Shown: positions 14,990 through 17,545 of the stretch, piece after piece
How positions within the stretch are numbered: the first letter of the stretch is position 1
How the letters are laid out: every line of letters starts with the position of its first letter
Assembly: GCA_030606465.1 (NCBI GenBank)
Contig: JAUWGL010000003.1
Coordinates: 1 to 17,545 of the forward strand
Direction of reading: 5' to 3'
DNA: 17,545 nt
Source of the DNA: Thermoplasmata archaeon
Lineage (GTDB): Archaea; Thermoplasmatota; E2; DHVEG-1
The notes under the pieces: generated by a model
What the model saw: the letters and a program-made list of their open reading frames with translations, nothing else
Told to the model about the DNA's origin: nothing
Databases searched by the model: none
Position numbers and translations under genes: made by a program

Positions 14990-15341
14990 ATTTTCCTTTG
15001 TAGCCAAACTTTTTATCATATGTTGAATGGCCTATCACATCAAGAACAAATGCAATAATTTCTATTTTTGATTCACCATCGGTCAAAGTATAAAGCATTC
15101 TCCAAAAATTAGGAAGTTCTACTCTGAACAGGTTAGATATACCATATTTGTCTTTATAATCTTGAGGGATCAGTTTCTTAGCAATCGGGTTGCCATAATG
15201 AGGATTAGCTTTAATCAATTCCACTTTTTTATTGATTGCATTAAGTATTGTCTGGTCTGTCTTTGATTTTGGTGCTTCTTCATTCAAATGCTTATAAACT
15301 TCTTCTGCTTCTGGTGAAAGAATAACTCGTACTTTTTTCAT
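14988..15341 (-). CDS. RelE/ParE-like toxin of module 2
   Basis: A 117-residue protein. It begins MKKVRVILSPEAEEVYKHLN, then shows NPHYGNPIAKKLIP, LFRVELPNFWRMLYTLTDG and EIIAFVLDVIGHSTYDKKFGY. This fits an archaeal branch of the RelE superfamily that is longer than module 1's toxin and only distantly related to it. FRVELPNFWRMLYT and the C-terminal H..YDKKFGY are the probable active-site strands. It overlaps its partner gene by 4 bases, and its last codons overlap the end of repeat R2. Confidence 0.85.
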   Translation of the reverse strand: MKKVRVILSPEAEEVYKHLNEEAPKSKTDQTILNAINKKVELIKANPHYGNPIAKKLIPQDYKDKYGISNLFRVELPNFWRMLYTLTDGESKIEIIAFVLDVIGHSTYDKKFGYKGK

Positions 15342-15616
15342 AGTTCAAGACCTTCAGAAATTGCTTTACGTAGTCGTGGATTGGTGTTATGCATCCAAGT
15401 TATACCTTTTAATGTCACTGCAATTTTGTTACTATATTCAAGATATAAAAGAATAATTTTCAACGTATTGTGATTTACTTGTCTAGGAAGTATCTTTTTT
15501 AGTTTGGCAACAGTGATTATACTTTCATTCATGTTTTTTAATGTTTCTTCTACCATGAGGACAGTATTTAAGGTGGGAGAATGTTCCAGTTTATGTTCTT
15601 GAATCGATATTGACAT
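15338..15616 (-). CDS. Winged-helix antitoxin of module 2
   Basis: A 92-residue protein from the ATG at 15616. GGTGAT (minus strand, 15621-15626) sits 4 bases upstream and favours this start over an in-frame TTG at 15628. The core, TLNTVLMVEETLKNMNESIITVAKLKKILPRQVNHNTLKIILLYLEYSNKIAVTLKGITWMH, is a compact winged helix. Similar small proteins precede this RelE type in other archaea. It ends with a 4-base overlap into the toxin gene. It is expected to repress the operon; candidate sites lie just upstream. Confidence 0.8.
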   Translation of the reverse strand: MSISIQEHKLEHSPTLNTVLMVEETLKNMNESIITVAKLKKILPRQVNHNTLKIILLYLEYSNKIAVTLKGITWMHNTNPRLRKAISEGLEL

Positions 15617-15630
15617 ATTAATCACCAATT

Positions 15631-15674
15631 GTTATTAACTAATAACTATATGTTATCAACTAATATTTATAAAT
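15631..15674 (-). promoter_or_regulatory. Promoter and operator repeats of toxin-antitoxin module 2
   Basis: Two tandem 21-bp units (15631-15651 and 15652-15672) match at 17 of 21 positions. The first contains a near-perfect dyad, GTTATTA-AC-TAATAAC (15631-15646). The minus-strand TATA-like TTTATAAAT overlaps the second unit. Repressor bound here would block the promoter. Confidence 0.6.
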
Positions 15675-15717
15675 TTCGGTGAAATTCTGCAATGTCTAAC
15701 AATATTTATGATAAAAT

Positions 15718-15792
15718 GTGCTGGGTGTAGGCCATAAGCCTCTTTATCCCTCCAAGAAATCATAAAATTTTGGGATATTTGAGAACGTAATT
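15718..15792 (+). repeat. Interspersed repeat copy R3, upstream of module 2
   Basis: A 75-bp copy about 85% identical to R2 and in the same orientation. The core differs from R2 by one loop base (GCCATAAGC). The second stem is TATCCC (15745-15750) with GGGATA (15772-15777). It lies between the module 2 promoter and the next plus-strand gene, so here it does not follow any gene end. Confidence 0.85.
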
Positions 15793-15841
15793 TTCCGATA
15801 ATAAATGTAAAGGAAAACTTATTAATTATTAAAATAACCAA

Positions 15842-15853
15842 TATATTATAAAA
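15842..15853 (+). promoter_or_regulatory. TATA box of the secreted amidotransferase-like gene
   Basis: TATATTATAAAA is centred about 28 bp before the ATG at 15876 and only 13 bp before the alternative GTG at 15861. This supports a leaderless transcript that starts at the ATG. Confidence 0.5.
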
Positions 15854-15875
15854 TTAACATGTGAGTGTATATACC

Positions 15876-17492
15876 ATGAAATTAAAAATCCTAGCAATCT
15901 TAATTATACTGACTATGGTTGGTAGCACTTTTGTAGCTTCAGCCGATGTAAAGTATAATGATGATTCAGAAAATATTGTTGTTGCTAATAATTATATGGA
16001 AACAAAAGAAGTAAAAATTGCAATACTTTGTGAAGAGCCAATAGGCTGGGGTTCAGCAAAATTCGTTTTTATATACTTACTTGATAATTATCGTTGGACA
16101 GTTGGAAATAGATCATATGAATTTGACATCACGGAGATATATGATGAAGACATACTCAAAGGTCGTTTAACTATAAACAATTTTGATGCACTACTTGTGC
16201 CAGGTGGAGGGGTAGGAGATGCCGAGTCTCTAGTTAAAGGGTTTCGTCATCTTCCAAAGGTGAAAAAATGGAAAAATCAGATTGTTAATTTTATCAAAGA
16301 AGGAGGAGGTTATACTGGTTATTGCGGTGGCGCAAGTCTTATGGCCCAATTAGATAGAAAACCAGAATCATTAATAGAGTGGCAATTTGATCGTGGCTCT
16401 TTAGGTGCTTCATGTGTTAAAATGTTTTTGCCGAATACAACAGCCGATCGTTTCGAACTTTCAAGAGAATCAACGATGGCATATTTATGGTTTCACAATG
16501 ATGATAAACCGGATTATAATGAGGTTGAAGATATGCTTGGCTTTCGTAGTGGCGTCCCTGTAGATATTCCGATTTCTAAAGATCATCCTATTTTTGATGA
16601 TTTTTCTGAAAATGCAACTCGTGTGTCTTGGGTGGGAGGACCCGCTCTTATACCCCCAGTTAATCCCGATAGAGAAGTTCATATATTAGCAAGATATCCT
16701 GAAAAAGGCATATCTGACAATGAATCTACAAGCATCAATGCATGGCGATATACTGGAGGAATTCGCGGCTTAATTAAAGGATTAATAAAAAGTATTAGCA
16801 TGAATAGAAGATCTAATGATTTTGAAGCAAGTGCTTATTTTATGGCGGGTGATTGGGAATATACCAATAGAAAAATTGAACTGAACTTATCCAACAAACC
16901 ATGTATGACCGCAGAAATATATCCAAATAATAACAAAGGAAGAATAGTTTTATCTGGCCCGCATCCAGAATATCCCGTTTGGTGGGGCGGTCATATAGAA
17001 CCAATGCCAGATACTGATAAAAATTGTCTTTATGAAGGTTTTTTTAAATGGACAAATATAACGCCTTTTGATGAGACTCCTGAAAATGAACTTAGCCATA
17101 CTTGGTGGATAGTTAGAAGACAGGCTGCATGGGTTGCAAAATTACTAGATAACGATCTTCCACCGGTTAATGGTGCATCACAAATAAGTGATATATATCC
17201 ATACGAACAACCATCAATTTTTACTGTTGAAGGTAACGCCGAAGCATCGATTGGACTCACATCGTTAAGTTTGTATTATAGATATTCAGAAGATAATTCA
17301 TCATGGAGTGAATGGGAATCATACGGAACAGATACAGATGACTCTGATGGATGGTTATGGGAGTTTAACTCACCGGATGGGCCTGGTTACTACCAGTTTT
17401 ACTCGATAAGAAATGTAGAATATAAAAGTCATATAGAAACTGAAAATATTCCACCTGGACCAGATGCAATTGTGCATGTTGACGAGGATTAG
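15876..17492 (+). CDS. Secreted class I glutamine-amidotransferase-like protein (BPL_N type) with Ig-like tail
   Basis: A 538-residue protein from the ATG at 15876; GTG at 15861 would add five residues. The signal peptide is about 1-24 (MKLKILAILIILTMVGSTFV). Residues about 44-370 resemble the flavodoxin-like class I glutamine amidotransferase fold of the biotin-ligase N-terminal-like (BPL_N) group. Visible features are KIAILCEEP, FDALLVPGGG, a nucleophile elbow GYCGGAS with C150, and SGPHPEYP with H363 and E365. These complete a Cys-His-Glu triad. The C-terminal part (about 440-538) looks like an Ig-like beta domain (LSLYYRYSEDNSSWSEWE, GYYQFYSI). An exported triad protein of this type could be an amidase or peptidase; glutamine-dependent ammonia transfer outside the cell is unlikely. 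The substrate is unknown. Confidence 0.75.
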   Translation: MKLKILAILIILTMVGSTFVASADVKYNDDSENIVVANNYMETKEVKIAILCEEPIGWGSAKFVFIYLLDNYRWTVGNRSYEFDITEIYDEDILKGRLTINNFDALLVPGGGVGDAESLVKGFRHLPKVKKWKNQIVNFIKEGGGYTGYCGGASLMAQLDRKPESLIEWQFDRGSLGASCVKMFLPNTTADRFELSRESTMAYLWFHNDDKPDYNEVEDMLGFRSGVPVDIPISKDHPIFDDFSENATRVSWVGGPALIPPVNPDREVHILARYPEKGISDNESTSINAWRYTGGIRGLIKGLIKSISMNRRSNDFEASAYFMAGDWEYTNRKIELNLSNKPCMTAEIYPNNNKGRIVLSGPHPEYPVWWGGHIEPMPDTDKNCLYEGFFKWTNITPFDETPENELSHTWWIVRRQAAWVAKLLDNDLPPVNGASQISDIYPYEQPSIFTVEGNAEASIGLTSLSLYYRYSEDNSSWSEWESYGTDTDDSDGWLWEFNSPDGPGYYQFYSIRNVEYKSHIETENIPPGPDAIVHVDED

Positions 17493-17545
17493 TAACGCTT
17501 TAAAATTCTATCATCTTCATTTCTTGCGATTGTTAGTAGATTTGT

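Noticed and set aside
14308..15792. CRISPR array
   Set aside because: The three repeats are 607 and 803 bp apart with protein-coding genes between them, too far apart for spacers, and the copies are not identical.
14308..15792. Insertion sequence or composite transposon
   Set aside because: No transposase is encoded in the island. The repeats are direct and structured, not terminal inverted repeats, and no target duplications were found by eye.
15656..15841. Minus-strand 61-codon frame over repeat R3
   Set aside because: It spans the repeat and the module 2 promoter, and its composition is that of random AT-rich DNA.

Overview
The window is AT-rich archaeal DNA. The evidence is an archaeal translation-gene cluster (RNase P Rpp21, S19e, PDCD5, L39e, L31e, aIF6), TATA-like boxes about 25 bp upstream of several start codons (which suggests leaderless transcripts), GGTGAT/GGAGGT ribosome-binding sites elsewhere, and many secreted PKD/Ig-like proteins. 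A euryarchaeal lineage of Thermoplasmata/MBG-D type fits the gingipain-like peptidase and the surface proteome. That placement is inference, since no rRNA or marker alignment is available.

Layout. (1) 1-3318 (+) is the 3' part of a large secreted protein with cadherin-like segments, a long cysteine-rich repeat region and two tandem Hint (intein/hedgehog-type) domains. (2) 3394-6718 (-) holds secreted genes: a two-gene operon (small EF-hand/dockerin-like protein, then a membrane-anchored CnaB/PKD/Ig protein) and a lipoprotein with two PKD domains fused to a TlpA-like thioredoxin domain. (3) 6943-9023 (+) is the translation operon rnp4-rps19e-pdcd5-rpl39e-rpl31e. The L31e protein carries an unusually long Lys/Glu-rich tail. 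(4) 9285-12146 (+) interrupts the usual rpl31e-to-tif6 adjacency with a secreted C25 (gingipain-type) cysteine peptidase, a two-helix membrane protein and a possible 25-residue membrane microprotein. (5) 12237-12926 is tif6 (aIF6), followed by a winged-helix regulator and a convergent PrsW-type membrane protease. (6) 14300-15800 is a small accessory island with two type II toxin-antitoxin modules, convergent to each other, with three copies of an interspersed structured repeat before, between and after them. (7) 15876-17492 (+) is a secreted class I glutamine-amidotransferase-like protein with an apparently complete Cys-His-Glu triad.

Functionally the window mixes a housekeeping translation core with export-oriented genes for protein breakdown, calcium-stabilised or adhesive surface modules and extracytoplasmic thiol chemistry. 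The least ordinary observations are the tandem Hint protein, the repeat-bracketed toxin-antitoxin cassettes and the extended L31e.
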